From Cherax quadricarinatus (taxonomy: Eukaryota; Arthropoda; Malacostraca; Decapoda; Parastacidae), in assembly GCF_038502225.1 (NCBI RefSeq), contig NC_091323.1:21215502-21279501 (forward strand): a DNA stretch of 64,000 bases, in the 5' to 3' direction. The notes beneath the pieces are model-generated. The model did no database searches, was not told the origin of the DNA, and worked only from the letters and a program-made list of their open reading frames with translations. The translations under genes were made by a program, and so were the position numbers. Shown here one piece after another: positions 42,906 to 54,508 of this stretch (position 1 is its first letter; each line of letters starts with the position of its first letter).

Positions 42906-44045
42906 AAGACTGAGGCTCTTCCCTGGCACCCTCCAGGCTCTTCCCTGGCACCCTCCAGGCTCTTCCCTGGCACCCTCCAGGCTCTTCCCTGGCACCCTCC
43001 AGGCTCTTCCCTGGCACCCTCCAGGCTCTTCCCTGGCACCCTCCAGGCTCTTCCCTGGCACCCTCCAGGCTCTTCCCGGGCACCCTCCAGGCTCTTCCCT
43101 GGCACCCTCCAGGCTCTTCCCTGGCACCCTCCAGGCTCTTCCCTGGCACCCTCCAGGCTCTTCCCTGGCACCCTCCAGGCTCTTCCCTGGCACCCTCCAG
43201 GCTCTTCCCTGGCACCCTCCAGGCTCTTCCCTGGCACCCTCCAGGCTCTTCCCTGGCACCCTCCAGGCTCTTCCCTGGCACCCTCCAGGCTCTTCCCTGG
43301 CACCCTCCAGGCTCTTTCCTGGCACCCTCCAGGCTCTTCCCTGGCACCCTCCAGGCTCTTCCCTGGCACCCTCCAGGCTCTTCCCTGGCACCCTCCAGGC
43401 TCTTACCTGGCACCCTCCAGGCTCTTCCCTGGCACCCTCCAGGCTCTTCCCTGGCACCCTCCAGGCTCTTCCCTGGCACCCTCCAGGCTCTTCCCTGGCA
43501 CCCTCCAGGCTCTTCCCTGGCACCCTCCAGGCTCTTCCCTGGCACCCTCCAGGCTCTTCCCTGGCACCCTCCAGGCTCTTCCCTGGCACCCTCCAGGCTC
43601 TTCCCTGGCACCCTCCAGGCTCTTCCCTGGCACCCTCCAGGCTCTTCCCTGGCACCCTCCAGGCTCTTCCCTGGCACCCTCCAGGCTCTTTCCTGGCACC
43701 CTCCAGGCTCTTCCCTGGCACCCTCCAGGCTCTTCCCTGGCACCCTCCAGGCTCTTCCCTGGCACCCTCCAGGCTCTTCCCTGGCACCCTCCAGGCTCTT
43801 CCCTGGCACCCTCCAGGCTCTTCCCTGGCACCCTCCAGGCTCTTCCCTGGCACCCTCCAGGCTCTTCCCTGGCACCCTCCAGGCTCTTCCCTGGCACCCT
43901 CCAGGCTCTTCCCTGGCACCCTCCAGGCTCTTCCCTGGCACCCTCCAGGCTCTTCCCTGGCACCCTCCAGGCTCTTCCCTGGCACCCTCCAGGCTCTTCC
44001 CTGGCACCCTCCAGGCTCTTCCCTGGCACCCTCCAGGCTCTTTCC
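42906..44045. repeat. 22-bp minisatellite, about 52 units
   Basis: The unit is CCAGGCTCTTCCCTGGCACC plus CT. It is extremely homogeneous, with only a handful of single changes (near 43078, 43315, 43404 and 43690). Because 22 is not divisible by three, all three minus frames read the same 22-residue motif (EPGGCQGRAWRVPGKSLEGA type) without a stop, giving overlapping long frames. They are artefacts. CCAGG...CCTGG forms short inverted repeats. Confidence 0.97.
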
Positions 44046-44334
44046 TGGGACCCCCTGGTGTTGCCTCCTTGTACCACCATTGCGAAACTACCAATCCCGT
44101 CCAAAATAAAAATTAAAATGTTGAAAATAATCGAAATTTCTTTTCTTACTTTCACGTGAGTGTGTCCATCCTAAACACGTTTGTGTCATTCAGTGCAAGA
44201 AGAGTAAAGGTTCGATCCTCCGTCCATTAAGTGTGAGGCAGACGTAATGCTTCTCTTCAGTCATCCAGATTTCATTCTCATACTCATGACTAGGAGAAAA
44301 GATTCAAGCTGCAGAAGCAGCTTTCACTGGACAA

Positions 44335-44560
44335 CGTTGATAAATGAGACACTTGGGCACCACTTGGGACTCTTTATTCTCGAAACGCGTCGCCAGCCAG
44401 TGACTTCTTCAGTCCAATACAGAGAAACGGTGGAAGACGAGCTGAAGTCTGAGGTCCCTCAGCCTGGAGGTGATTTATTCAGTCCATCAATTTTGATAAA
44501 AGAGCATGTTTCTCTCTGTGCAGAGCGAAACGTTGCTCGTGGGTATCTCATACCATTACC
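44335..44560. mobile_element. Foldback element
   Basis: The left part reads TTGATAAATGAGACACTTGG, CTCTTTATTCTCGAAACGCG and CCAGTGACTTCTTCAGTCC. The right part reads TTCAGTCCATCAATTTTG, GAGCATGTTTC, GCAGAGCGAAACGTTGCTCG and GGGTATCTCAT. The halves are imperfect inverted copies. Confidence 0.6.
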
Positions 44561-45044
44561 ATAGTGTAGATATCTCATTCCATTACGATGGTATCAGTAT
44601 CTCTCACCATCACCTACACAAAAGCTGTTTTGCTGCATGTGTCTTCTCTATAATTATATTTTTGTGCACTCAGACATTCAGAGACAGGAAGCGTCATTAT
44701 GATACGTTGAACCAAGGCATCAGGGGAAAAGAAAACCAGGTAAAGAATGGATTAGTTGCGATTATTCTTCAAAATTGGAGATAATGCTTGATTTACGTTA
44801 TAATGAATACAAATTCTAAAGACCCGATGATTCTGTACAAAAAGCAATTTCTGCCTGAGCAGCACTGCAGCAGTAAGTGAAAAATGGAGCCAAGTGGTTG
44901 TCTGGTTCCAATTGTTTTTGAAATTGGTCACTGCGCGGTGGGTAGAGCGTAGGTATGGAAACTGTTCAGACAACAATTCAAGTCCACAAAAATCTCTCTT
45001 GTTTAATTTCCGGGATCAAGGGACGACTAAGAACAGCAATGAAC
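44561..45044. other. Anonymous sequence
   Basis: No gene seen. GCGGTGGGTAGAGCG followed 40 bases later by ATTCAAGTCC (44936-44985) is a weak tRNA-like arrangement. Confidence 0.4.
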
Positions 45045-45600
45045 GGCGGGAAAACACTGCCAGGGCAGGAGAAGACGGCTGAGATACACTACTACGGCAG
45101 CAGTGAACAGATGGAAAACATTGCCAAGGTTGTAGAAGACGGCTGAGACACATTATCAGGGTAGCAGTGAACGACTGGAAAACTGCCAGGGCTGTAGAAG
45201 ACGGCTGAGATACATTACCAGGGTAACAGAGGATAACTAAGATGCTCTGCATGTGTAACAGAGGATCGCTTAGAGACACTGTAACGCGAGTAGGGGATGA
45301 CAAAGAGACACTGCAAGTCTAGCAGAAGATGTCTGAGAGACACACTACAAGGCGAGCAGGGGACAACTGAGAGGCATTATATGTAAGGAGAGCAGATGAT
45401 GGCTGAGAGACACTGCAAGGCGAGCAGATGACTGAAAGACACTGCAAGGTGGGCAGGAGACGACTGAGAGAAACTGCAAGGAGAGCAGAGGATGTCTGAG
45501 ACACTCTGCAAGGAGAGAAGAGGATGGCTGAAAGACACCACAAGGAGAGCAGAGGATGGCTGAGAGACACTACAAGGGCAGCAAGGAGAGTTAAGGAGAA
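45045..45600. repeat. Diverged ~38-50-bp tandem repeat
   Basis: Words such as GAGCAGAGGATGGCTGAGAG and ACACTGCAAGG recur about 12 times with variable spacing. It is an old minisatellite, and no reading frame survives across it. Confidence 0.75.
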
Positions 45601-46614
45601 CTTCAGTAAGAAGCTCCTTGTGTTGAGTTGGCCCTCGCGTCTCGACCATTATCCCTTACCAGCCCAGTTTACGAGAAGCAATCCGTTGTCTTCCTGACGA
45701 GGATAACGACTTCTCGAGCGATTTTTCTACCTTCCACGATCCGCTACTTGATATTTACGACTCTCTGTCTACTTCCTTTCCCACCTGCCCATTCACGCTT
45801 CGTCACTTGTCCATTCCTTATCTACTGCTGCTTCACATAATCTTACGTACCAACATCAGTGCATTTGTCATCATTTCCCGCTCTGATTTCTCTTTTATTT
45901 TTTACGTACGCCACTCAAAAGATTACCCGTTCAATGATTAATTTTTTAATTACACTCCGGTGATTCCAAGAGTTATTCACCCTCTTGTTAGAAAATCGAT
46001 AATGCCACTTTCCTGTTTCCAGAGCCTTTATGTGGCAATGTGTAAGAGTAATTTCAAAGGAACACTCTGGCCCCGCCAGCCCTTCAAAGAGCTCGGAGTA
46101 CTAAAAATTGTAATGTGATATTATTAGTTCGAATTTTGTTGAAGCCAAAGCAGATTACACAAAAAAAATCATATTACAACTAATATTACTACTAACTGGG
46201 TCGAAAAAGAATGTTCTTGAGAACTCGAGAAGATAGAAGATTTCTTCAAGTCTCTTGTCATTCTATTCTTTAAGGTTGTGGGTTACCCACTCTCATTTTA
46301 ATTATTATTTTTTATTATGCAGTAACTGAAATGGGCGAAGCAAAGACACGAAATAATCATTTGCAATTCCGTAGGAGTAATTTTAGCTAATGGTTTGCTA
46401 AGTTATTTATTATATTATTTCAGAATCCTTGAAAACAGCTCGTCAGGACCCGGGACTTGTCTGATTTCAATGTTTACTTGTCTGAAGATCTTGTCACTAG
46501 TGACTGTCATCTTACATAATTTATTTTCGTACTGACAAGTATGACACTTGATTTATGGGGATTTCCCATCAGTATCAATAGCTGCAGCAGCACGAACGGT
46601 AGTAGCAACGGCGC
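45601..46614. other. Anonymous sequence
   Basis: About 1 kb with no recognisable gene or repeat. Confidence 0.45.
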
Positions 46615-46621
46615 AGCAGCG

Positions 46622-46715
<94 letters not shown>

Positions 46716-46960
46716 CAGTAGCACCAGCAGCAGCAACAAAAGTAGCAGATGAAATACAAGTAACTCCAGAAGCAGTAGTAGCAACAGCACTACCATGATC
46801 AGCAGCAACAGCAGCAGCAGCAACAACAGTAGCTGCTGTAGCATTCCCACAACCACAACCATCATCAGCAGCAACATCCCCACTACCACCAACAACAACC
46901 TCAAAAGCAACAACAGCCGTGGTAGCTTCAGTAACAGCACCACCATCACCACCACCAGCA
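46615..46960. repeat. (GTA)n microsatellite with degenerate AGC/AAC trinucleotides
   Basis: Pure GTA at 46628-46715, then irregular AGCAGCAAC/ACCACCA trinucleotides. Homopolymeric Thr, Tyr, Val or Leu frames across it are artefacts. Confidence 0.93.
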
Positions 46961-48207
46961 TCCCACATAATCGCGCAGGCTGTATGCAGACGCTGGAGAG
47001 AGGTGTTCTCAGCGGCGTTATGGGCCCTGTGTATATCATCATGTTTATAGGACGAGACGTCACGACCAATATTGCCCCTGGATATTTATGTTAGGTTATA
47101 ACTGGTGGGGAACCATTGTGGAAACTTCCCTTATCGTCTTGCCGAGGTGCATCGCTGGGAAAGTCTGGACATGAATTTAACCCTCTCTGTAATTGAATAT
47201 TGTTCGGGAGAAATTTCCTGAGTGATATTGCACCTTTTTTCAAGTTTTGTACTAAAATTAGGCAGAAATATAGCCTTCTCGTCTTATTATACAGACTTCT
47301 TGTCCCATGAACTTATCCATTAATTAACGAGATTTGAATATTGCATGAGAAATAGCGTTTTTGACATTTCAGACGTGAAGACATACCACGAAATTGTAAA
47401 TTTTGAGAACCTCACTCACTCGATGGAAAATACAGGAAAACATGTTAACCATCAGAAGACTTATACAAAGCATCAGTACACGCTGACAGTATAGAAACAA
47501 TAGTGCATTACACACCAGTTTATTTACGGTGCTATTGTTTTCCAAATTATTAAATAAAGTAGTTCTTGTTTCGACTCAATGGTTTTAAAAACAGATGCTT
47601 CTTACGCAGCTGTAAAATAACGAGAACAAAAATGAACCAGTGAAAAAATAAAGTCTAAAGAATATAGTTCCAAGAAAATGTTAGATTGACCCAAATATCT
47701 CCCAGACCTGCACAAGGCTGGAGGATATTTTCTCTCCTGACGTTTGTCTTTAGTCAAATGATGACCCGTTAAGTGAATCTACTTTTGGTCAACTGACCGA
47801 GGCCTTCCGCTGGCATGCTGGTCCACTCAGGAACAATCAAAGATACTGTTTGTAGATTATCTGGTTTTGATATTGTTTCCAAAACTATAAAAACATTTAG
47901 TGATATAACCTGTCTACAACATGATCACACTTACGACACTACTGCCAGGTTTACGAGAATCCTGTAATTATTATAATAAATTCATGGGAAAACGTTAAGC
48001 CCATAAGCCATAAAGCACCTGGAGAAAGGGAGGCAATCAGGTTTGATGCAAGAGGATGGTTGCTCCAGTATCGTATACTGAGAACCTTTCACCATTATTA
48101 AGACCCCCACCCCATCCTTTCCTAAAAAGGAAAATTTTGGTAATAACTGCAGTTCAGTTTCCATAGGCGAAACTTCCAGAAACCCGGATATAAGAGTGTG
48201 TTTTCTT
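46961..48207. other. Anonymous sequence
   Basis: No gene or repeat recognised. Confidence 0.45.
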
Positions 48208-48243
48208 ACACCTGCTTCCCCGTGTTTACGGGGAAGCAGGTGT
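48208..48243. other. Perfect 16-bp-stem hairpin
   Basis: ACACCTGCTTCCCCGT, the loop GTTT, then ACGGGGAAGCAGGTGT: a 36-nt perfect inverted repeat with a four-base loop, much more GC-rich than its surroundings. No T-run follows and eukaryotic context is likely, so I do not call a terminator. It could be the core of a tiny foldback element. Confidence 0.9.
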
Positions 48244-48511
48244 TGGCCTGCTGTCGCGAGTCGAATCGTGAGGGGTGGTAAAAAACCTTACAGCTTTGAG
48301 ATGAGCCCAGGGAGAACTACAGCTCTTTTCTTGTAAATTCAAGCAACGTAAATTCTAAGCACTCACAACATCAACGATGATTATGTAACACATAGCAATG
48401 TGTCTTATGCATCAACTTGTCGGTAATGTTTATCATTGATAGTATGACAGTAGAGCTTGTGTCCAGGGTTTAGTAGACAGAGGATCGAGCCACAGCAAGT
48501 CCTTATACTAA
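48244..48511. other. Anonymous sequence with a foldback end
   Basis: TGTCTTATGCATCAACTTGTCGGT-type sequence (about 48400-48424) matches the outer end of the GAAACGTTTC foldbacks, without an arm. Confidence 0.4.
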
Positions 48512-48556
48512 ATGACGATAATAATAATAACAACAATAATAATAATAATAATAATT

Positions 48557-48611
<55 letters not shown>
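48512..48611. repeat. (AAT)n microsatellite, interrupted
   Basis: AAT trinucleotides with ACA and TTT interruptions in the first half. Confidence 0.95.
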
Positions 48612-48613
<2 letters not shown>

Positions 48614-50884
48614 GTATATAAATGTTTCAAGAATATGTTACATATTTTGCTTGTTATATTAAAGAATTGTCATATATAGCATTGAATGGTACATAAAACC
48701 TACCTGCCATTTATCATAATAACTGAGATATAAAGGAAAAACCCCAAAATACTGTGGCTGAAATAATTCACAAAGAGGAAGTCAGCGGTATAAAATACCG
48801 ACAAGTTGGAAAACAGACACAACAAGCTTTGATACAGACGATGTTTCGCTTAGTCTCCAAGCGAAACATTGTCTTAAATTTGACGGTTTATAGGGCCATT
48901 GTTCTATCACAGCAATCAAAAACTAACCAGAGTACAGGTTGCTATGCACAATTTTTTCTGCAATGTTTCGCGTTTATGTTGAACTAAGGTTTCATATACA
49001 AACATGAATTATTCATCACATGGATAAACACATACCAGCGCTGGAATTATTCGCATAACATGAGTGAAAACGGCTTGAAATTATTTTAATTAATGTGGAA
49101 TACAATTATATATTTTACAAGCTTTATCGCGGTTCCTAATTAGGTAAAAGATAAATAAATTATATCGTTCTTTACTTAGAGTTTTATTTCACATAATTAG
49201 TTTTTATTTTAAATCATTAATAAAAAAATACTAATGGTATTACTAATACTACTAAGAATAATAATAGTAATGATAATGATAAAATGATACGACTAATAAT
49301 AAAAACTTTATTATCAGAATCATTATCATTTATTGTCATAATCATCAAGTATCATCCCCGGCTATCATTACGGCATTAATTACCCACGTCATCATTTTCA
49401 ATAACTTAATAATTTTGAGAACACGTTAATAAATATTACTTTAAGAACGATATAAAAAATCTAAAAAAACGCACCTATCCTTACCTCTTCTCACTCTGCC
49501 TATTATCCCGTTTCCTCTTCCTTCTATTCTACTGACTTTTCCTTCCTCATCGTCTTCCTTCACCCCCTCCTTTTAGTACTCCTCTGCCCCTCCCTCTTTT
49601 TCTAATCTTCCTCTTACTGTCCACAGTTACGAACGTTCAGCTCACGATGATAGCCGCTGATCGCCGCGTTTTGGAATTCAGTGAACTGTCTTCAAATCTG
49701 CTAGAGGAACTTCTTGGCACGCCTCGTCCACTCTCCTTCAACAATACACAGCTATTCTCTTCATATTTTGGTTTCAGTTGCAGCTATAACATGAGCGCTT
49801 TCCCAAGACTTTTTCTTTGCGACCTGATAATGGTTCATGGCGGAGAGAAACGTAGCTTCCTGTCCTAACAGCGGGTTATTTGTGAACTGCTTGATTGTTT
49901 GCGTAATTGCAAAAGCTCATTTTCATTCAATTTTCACTCACCCCTTTCATCTCCTCCCTCTAATCTCTCAACCTTGATTATCTCTGTTTTCATGCTCTCC
50001 CTCCATCCTTCCTTCCCTCCCTCCCTCTGTCCCTCTCTTTTCCTAATTTATTTACAAGTACAACTTTAAAAAGCACGCTTTAGATTTTATTAGTTCCCTT
50101 TGTTTTGATGGAAGCAATTTCCCTATACTCTAAAAAATAATATAGGATCATGAGTTACGTGGGAGTACACGAGGCTCCGAATTCCATAGATGTAAGTAAA
50201 TTCTTTCTTGTTGCATACGACACTGAACTTATTATAAAATATTTCACAGCAGATTTTTTGCCAAGGAAGTCGTTCTATGGTAGCTTATGAATGAGATACA
50301 ACACAAATATAACTCGATGCCTGGTTGCTAGCCTGATCAGTCAGGTTATTCAGGCCAGTAGTATGCAGTCTAACTTAGGCACTGTAATAAAATGGGAGAG
50401 TATACCGACACAGGATATATACCCTGAGAGGTATACTTCTGTCAGCGTATAAATACCGAGAGTTTAATTTCTTTTTTAGGGAGTAAAGTATTCTTGACTT
50501 GTGATAAGGTTACGTGCAGTCTTAATGACCCTCGTGGAGTCGATAGACTTTAACCCTCATTAACTAACCGGGAAGTATACCAACAACACGTAAATAAGGC
50601 AAACAGTGAGTGATGTAACATTATTATTGTAAAGTTCCTTGTGGACGAAGGTATTCACAAAATGCCAGAGCTCGTATTTTATTTACAAACTCGGCTGGGT
50701 ACCACCCCACGGCAGTAACTGCCTGGTGGAACCCATTAATATCCCTTAAGAGTGTCAGTGGGTCTGCTAGTAACCACATAGCGGGTAGGCAAGTGTGTTC
50801 GTCATTTTTCCTTGCATATAAAACTTTTGGTTGACAATCAAGAGCTCTGAAGTTCGACTCCCTCAGCGAGACGAGACGTATGGG
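48612..50884. other. Anonymous AT-rich sequence
   Basis: More than 2 kb with no gene I recognise. A small palindrome, GACGATGTTTCGCTTAGTCT / CCAAGCGAAACATTGTCTTA (48838-48878), is foldback-family-like. A C/T-rich patch lies at 49500-49620. AGTTCGACTCCC near 50850 is a weak box B. Confidence 0.45.
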
Positions 50885-51299
50885 CACAAATAACCCGCAC
50901 ATAAAAGACAGAAGCTTACGACGACGTTTCGGTCCGACTTGGACCTGTCTCGTGTTTCTGTTCCTTCTTTATTTTATTTCACCTCTTCCCCTTTCACGCA
51001 CCTCGGTGCGCTTGCTCTCCCTCTGTGGGTTTCTAGCTCTCTTGCAGTGCTCCCCTTCCTTTGTATTTGTCTGGCTCGTCTTCCTTATTTCCCACTTCTA
51101 CCACTACCACTACTACTACCTCTTCTTCTTCTACTACATCTACTGATGAAATTAGACACATGTGCGGCGTCTGGTTGTCTTTGTTGTGGACGTTTCGCCA
51201 TCCAGTGGCTGGCTGGATGGCGAAGCGTCTACGGTGGGGATGCCCGGGTGTTGTGCACGTGTCATTTCATCCTGTCGGTATTATATACAATTCTTGTAC

Positions 51300-51332
<33 letters not shown>

Positions 51333-51466
51333 TACTACTACCTCCACCTCTTCCTGCCTATATATAGCCGTCCTGCTCCTCCTCTGTTAGTGTGACTTTG
51401 TCAATGGTCCAAGTCGGACCGAAACGTCGTCGTAAGCTTCTGTCTTTTATGTGCGGGTTATTTGTG
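50885..51466. mobile_element. 582-bp foldback element with ~62-bp terminal inverted repeats
   Basis: The left arm (50885-50946: CACAAATAACCCGCACATAA, AAGACAGAAGCTTACGACGA, CGTTTCGGTCCGACTTGGAC) is mirrored essentially perfectly by the right arm (51405-51466: GTCCAAGTCGGACCGAAACG, TCGTCGTAAGCTTCTGTCTT, TTATGTGCGGGTTATTTGTG). The interior has pyrimidine-rich and (CTA)n sequence and a second foldback, but no transposase. Confidence 0.85.
51147..51285. mobile_element. Foldback nested inside the larger foldback
   Basis: The left arm GATGAAATTAGACACATGTG, then GTGGACGTTTCGCCATCCAG, is mirrored by CTGGATGGCGAAGCGTCTAC and TGTGCACGTGTCATTTCATC. It belongs to the same subtype as 15159-15508. It is inserted between the arms of the 50885-51466 element, so it is the later arrival. 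Confidence 0.75.
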
Positions 51467-51868
51467 TATCGTTCCAGTCACGGTATTGTGCCTTTTTGTT
51501 ACGTATGGGCAGTTCTCCTCACGCCTGGTGCCTCGGTACGAAAAGTACTGCAGATCAGTTCTCTTGGACCTGGGTTCGATTCCCGGGAAAGACGAGACTT
51601 GTAGGGGTCTTCTGGAATATGTTGTTTCTGCTTGAGATAAGTACCGGTTTACAAAATAAAGGACCTGGGTGAGATTCCCGGATTGGGCGAAACGTACAAG
51701 TGTTTTTACATCTACGGTGTTTTACACCTAGTTTTTTTCTAATGAAGTTAAATATTTACTGGGAAGCGCTATCCCCGTAAGGGTCACAATGCGCAAGAGG
51801 AAATGGAACAGTATCAAGTAATGAAATTAAATCCTAGAAAGAGGAGGATATTGCCATTTACTTCGATC
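51467..51868. other. Anonymous sequence with two tRNA-like box B words
   Basis: GGACCTGGGTTCGATTCCCG at 51567-51586 has a strong T-arm (CCTGGGTTCGATTCCCGGG), and a diverged copy, GGACCTGGGTGAGATTCCCG, lies at 51661-51680. These could be SINE heads. TGGGCGAAACGTACAAG near 51686 is a foldback-family scrap. Confidence 0.4.
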
Positions 51869-52110
51869 AAGTGCCCTTCACTAGCATCAAGGTGGATCAA
51901 GAGCCCTTCACTAGCATCAAGGTGGATCAAGAGCCCTTCACTAGCATCAAGGTGGATCAAGAGCCCTTCACTAGCATCAAGGTGGATCAAGAGCCCTTCA
52001 CTAGCATCAAGGTGGATCAAGAGCCCTTCACTAGCATCAAGGTGGATCAAGAGCCCTTCACTAGCATCAAGGTGGATCAAGAGCCCTTCACTAGCATCAA
52101 GCTCCCTTCC
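51869..52110. repeat. 30-bp minisatellite, 8 units
   Basis: The unit is AAGAGCCCTTCACTAGCATC plus AAGGTGGATC, nearly invariant. Open frames on both strands follow from the 30-bp period. Confidence 0.95.
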
Positions 52111-52149
52111 GTTACCTTCTTGGAGTCAAGTTTTAACTAGTTATTACTT

Positions 52150-52625
52150 CAGCAATTATTACCACCCCCATCACCACCCCCCTCACCACCCCTCCTCACC
52201 ACCCCTCCTCACCACCCCCTCACCGCTTTCCTCACCACCCCCTCACCTCCCCCCACACCACCCCCGTAACCACTCGTCTCACCACCCTACCCTCACCACC
52301 CCCTAACCACTTTCCTCACCACCCGCATCACCACCACCCCTCACAACTCCTATCACCACCTACACCACTCCCCTCGCCACCTCCCTCACCACCCTACCCT
52401 CACCACCCTACCCTCACCACCCTACCCTCACCACCCTACCCTCACAACCCTACCCTAACCACCTCCCCAACCACTCTACCCTCGCCCCTTCCCAAACCAC
52501 CCTACCCTCACCACCTCCCTCACCAGGTCCCTCAACACCCTACCCTCACCACCGTACCCTCACCTCCCTCACCACCTCCCTCACCACCTCCCTCACCACC
52601 TCCCTCACCACCTCCCTCACCATCT
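52150..52625. repeat. C-rich CCCTCACCAC-type low-complexity DNA
   Basis: Irregular CCCTCACCACC, CCTACCCTCACCA and CTCCCTCACCAC words for about 475 bp, with strong strand asymmetry (almost no G). Confidence 0.9.
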
Positions 52626-52814
52626 TCCCCTCAACAACGACTTAACACTTACCACTGTTCGCCAAATCATCTTTAACACAATTATTCCGCCTTTCTTTTC
52701 AATCCTAAAAACACATAAAACATGTAAATATTAAATATATGCAAATGCACACAAAATATATGCAAACATATGCAAATCTATACTATTTTATTCAAAACTT
52801 AATATATATAAATA

Positions 52815-52821
52815 TATATAC

Positions 52822-52876
<55 letters not shown>

Positions 52877-52945
52877 GTCCCACAATTTACACCAGAGGTG
52901 GACCCCATCCTATATATATATATATATATATATATAAATATATAC
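52815..52945. repeat. (AT)n arrays around a short inverted-repeat insert
   Basis: (AT)n at about 52822-52874 and 52911-52937 flank about 37 bp beginning GGGTCCCAC and ending GGTGGACCCC, with inverted ends. The arrangement is a miniature version of the AT-flanked element at 537-924. Confidence 0.75.
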
Positions 52946-53703
52946 AAATCTAACATATGCAAAAAATATACAAATACAATAAACAAATTTATAAGAATAA
53001 TCTGCTGCTGGTATATTAGATGTAAGTTAGAAGATAATTCACTTATCTTCTTCTGTTGCTCAAATGGAGTTTCGTACTCTTACTGTTTCATAATATTTTT
53101 CATTTTACAGAAATTTAATATTTGCTTCAGTGCGAGAAGCCCTTTGATCGTTGCCTGAGGCTGAGGCTTGTTATAAAACTGACAACATCAGTATGAAGTA
53201 GCATTATCTGTCGTTCTCTAGCTCTCTCGTTCGTTCTTTCACCCTCTTTCTCTCTTTCTCTCTATCCCACTTTCCTCTAGCATGTTTTCTTTCCTTAGAT
53301 CTTTCTTCGGCCCCTCTATTCCTGCCATCCTCAACTTCCTCTCCCCTTTTTATTAATCCCCCTCTTCTCATCTTACCTTCAAGCCTCCCTCTATCCCTTC
53401 CTCTTTCTCTCTCTCTCTCTCCTCTTTGCTTTCTTCTTGGTGTTCGCAATTCCCCTGTCTTGACCACCGCGCCGGAAATGCACACACGCTGGTCCACAGA
53501 AGAATTCCCAACATATTCTACTTAAACCAATGGTAATAGGAAGAGACTCCTGCATCCTCTTTTACAGTGGTGCACAAACTAATGTTTCCTATGAAAGTAC
53601 ACAATGGACTTTTATTTATAATAGAATTTTAGTTAATGTAAATTCTTAGGTAATTTTCTCGTTAATTTTTGAAAATCTCAGAGCTTTACGAAAAGCTTTA
53701 TTA
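52946..53703. other. Anonymous sequence
   Basis: No gene recognised. A C/T-rich low-complexity stretch occupies about 53210-53430. Confidence 0.5.
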
Positions 53704-53801
53704 CACACACAAACACACACAGACACATATACACACACATACACATACACACACACACACACATACACACACACATACACACATACACACACATATACAC
53801 A

Positions 53802-53834
<33 letters not shown>
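53704..53834. repeat. (CA)n microsatellite with CATA interruptions
   Basis: CACA with interspersed ACATAC. It ends exactly where family-A LINE sequence starts. Confidence 0.95.
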
Positions 53835-54203
53835 TGGAGGACAGAAGGGTCAGGGGAGACATGATAACGACATACAAGATACTGCGGGGAATAGACAAGG
53901 TGGACAGAGATAGGATGTTCCGGAGAGGGGACACAGGGACAAGGGGTCACAACTGGAAGCTGAAGACTCAGACGAGTCACAGGGACGTTAGGAAGTATTT
54001 CTTCAGTCATAGAGTTGTCAGCAAGTGGAATAGCCTAGCAAGTGAAGTAGTGGAGGCAGGAACCATACATAGTTTTAAGAAGAGGTATGATACAGCTCAG
54101 GAAGCAGAGAGAGAGAGAGGACCTAGTACCGATCAGTGAAGAGGCGGGGCCAGGAGCTGAGTCTCGACCCCTGCAACCACAATTAGGTGAGTACAATTAG
54201 GCG

Positions 54204-54208
<5 letters not shown>
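53835..54208 (+). mobile_element. 5'-truncated family-A LINE, young copy
   Basis: It starts within the C-terminal coding part (LEDRRVRGDMITTYKILRGI, then DKVDRDRMFRRGDTGTRGHN and RDVRKYFFSHRVV) and remains open to a stop at about 54137, encoding roughly 100 residues of the ORF2 C-terminus. The tail TCTCGACCCCTGCAACCACA follows, with two GTGAGTAC-type units. It is almost identical to 56650-57020, with only a few base differences. The next CA array continues from its last GAGTACAC. Confidence 0.92.
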
Positions 54209-54290
<82 letters not shown>

Positions 54291-54497
54291 ACATACACAC
54301 ACACATACACACACACACACACATACACACACACACACACATACACACACACATACACACACACACTCACACACATACATACACGCACACACACATACAC
54401 ACACACACATACACACACACATACACACACACACACACATACATACGCACACACACACACATACACACACATATACACACACACACATACACATACA
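54209..54497. repeat. (CA)n microsatellite with CATA interruptions
   Basis: About 290 bp of CA with interspersed ATAC, pure in the first third. It joins the tail of one LINE copy to the truncated 5' end of the next. Confidence 0.95.
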
Positions 54498-54508
54498 GCA
54501 GAGCAAAG

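Noticed and set aside
42732..44155. Overlapping 411-, 417- and 250-codon minus frames
   Set aside because: All three frames of the 22-bp repeat read the same motif, the hallmark of a stop-free tandem unit and not a gene.
48208..48243. Rho-independent terminator
   Set aside because: No T-run follows the stem, and the window looks eukaryotic, so a bacterial terminator makes no sense.
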